Below, piece after piece: positions 6,361 through 6,890 of a DNA stretch of 6,890 nucleotides. Each line of letters opens with the position of its first letter. Position 1 is the first letter of the stretch. A program made the position numbers and the translations under genes. Origin of the DNA: Gammaproteobacteria bacterium (GTDB lineage: Bacteria > Pseudomonadota > Gammaproteobacteria > UBA6429 > Thiohalophilaceae); contig JAOULB010000111.1 of the NCBI GenBank assembly GCA_029882235.1, forward strand, positions 1-6,890, given 5' to 3'. The notes under the pieces are model-generated. The model ran no database searches, was not told where the DNA came from, and saw only the letters and a program-made list of their open reading frames with translations.

Positions 6361-6890
6361 ATGTCAAAAAAAGTCGAAGTTCATTACAGCATTACCCCAT
6401 CAAACCCGAATGCACATCTATTTGCAATAACTTGCACCATCGACAATCCTCATCGCGAGGGTGAGATACTGAGCATGCCGGCCTGGATTCCGGGCAGTTA
6501 TATGATTCGGGACTTTGCCAAAAACATTGTACAAATCTCTGCTGCAACTGAGGATGGCGAATTAAAACTCAACAAACTCGATAAACAGACCTGGCAATGT
6601 GAAGCGACCAATAAAACCATCACAGTAAAATACGAAGTCTATGCCTGGGATTTATCCGTACGTACCGCACATCTCGATAGTACCCATGGTTTCTTTAATA
6701 GCAGTTCAGTGTTTCTGGCCGTCAAAAGCAAACAGCATCAAAGCTGTACGGTTGAGATCAATCCACCGGCTGGCAGTCAATTTAAAGACTGGCGTGTTGC
6801 CACAACACTACCATGCAAATCAGCATCACTCTATGAATTTGGAATTTACGAAGCCAGTGATTACGACGAACTGATTGATCACCCTGTTGA
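6361..6890 (+). CDS. M61 family peptidase (glycyl aminopeptidase type), N-terminal part, runs off window
   Basis: The frame stays open from ATG 6361 to the window edge, giving 176 complete codons. M61 enzymes are zinc metallopeptidases that remove N-terminal Gly or Ala; the type enzyme is Sphingomonas glycyl aminopeptidase. The N-terminal beta domain is clearly this family: MPAWIPGSYMIRDF (39-52), YAWDLSVRTAHLDSTHGFFN (94-113) and DYDELIDHPVE at the edge. In relatives the last motif precedes the catalytic domain, so the HExxH zinc site lies outside the window and activity cannot be judged. No signal peptide is seen, which suggests a cytoplasmic enzyme. The gene starts 4 bp after the secretin-like gene. 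Its nearest Shine-Dalgarno-like run, GGAGAAG at 6339-6345, is rather far (15 bases), consistent with translation by coupling. Confidence 0.93.
   Translation, partial: MSKKVEVHYSITPSNPNAHLFAITCTIDNPHREGEILSMPAWIPGSYMIRDFAKNIVQISAATEDGELKLNKLDKQTWQCEATNKTITVKYEVYAWDLSVRTAHLDSTHGFFNSSSVFLAVKSKQHQSCTVEINPPAGSQFKDWRVATTLPCKSASLYEFGIYEASDYDELIDHPV

Noticed and set aside
1..6890. Mobile element, defence system, CRISPR array or RNA gene
   Set aside because: No transposase, integrase, terminal repeats, regularly spaced repeats, or tRNA/rRNA-like sequence was found; the genes are housekeeping or envelope-related and look uniform in codon use.

Overview
The window is a stretch of ordinary chromosome from a gammaproteobacterium of moderate GC content. 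The assignment rests on the adenylosuccinate lyase and aconitase, which are very close to the enterobacterial/gammaproteobacterial forms: PurB has 455 residues with His171 and Ser295 at the E. coli positions, and the aconitase is of the AcnA type. The downstream DUF7931-like and M61 genes are also common in that class. The genus cannot be fixed from this sequence. I see no insertion sequence, CRISPR array, tRNA, rRNA or prophage gene.

Layout. Positions 2-1378 hold the C-terminal half of an AcnA-type aconitase, closed by a good intrinsic terminator at 1412-1440. An isolated 63-residue unknown protein with a strong ribosome-binding site and a GTG start follows (1545-1736). It converges on a minus-strand gene (1813-2376) for an exported, probably outer-membrane beta-barrel, protein of unknown role. 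A bulged stem-loop lies between the two. The minus-strand gene and purB are divergent across 132 bp (2377-2508). On the plus strand come purB (2509-3876), then after only 19 bp a diguanylate cyclase with a GAF-like N-terminus (3896-4942). After an 83-bp gap comes a tight three-gene set: a DUF7931-like, PLD-fold protein (5026-5535), an exported short secretin-like protein (5538-6356), and the start of an M61 glycyl-aminopeptidase-type protein (6361 to the window edge).

How they fit together. Aconitase and PurB are housekeeping enzymes of the TCA cycle and purine synthesis. The diguanylate cyclase is probably co-transcribed with purB and makes c-di-GMP from GTP, itself a product of purine synthesis. 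The last three genes are nearly contiguous (2-bp and 4-bp gaps), so they are probably translated from one message. Their common purpose is not evident. The secretin-like protein goes to the periplasm or outer membrane, while the other two lack visible signal peptides. The most unusual items are this short secretin-like protein, which has an N1-type domain joined to what looks like only the second half of a secretin domain, and its DUF7931 partner with a degenerate HKD motif. No clearly new system is demonstrated by the sequence alone.
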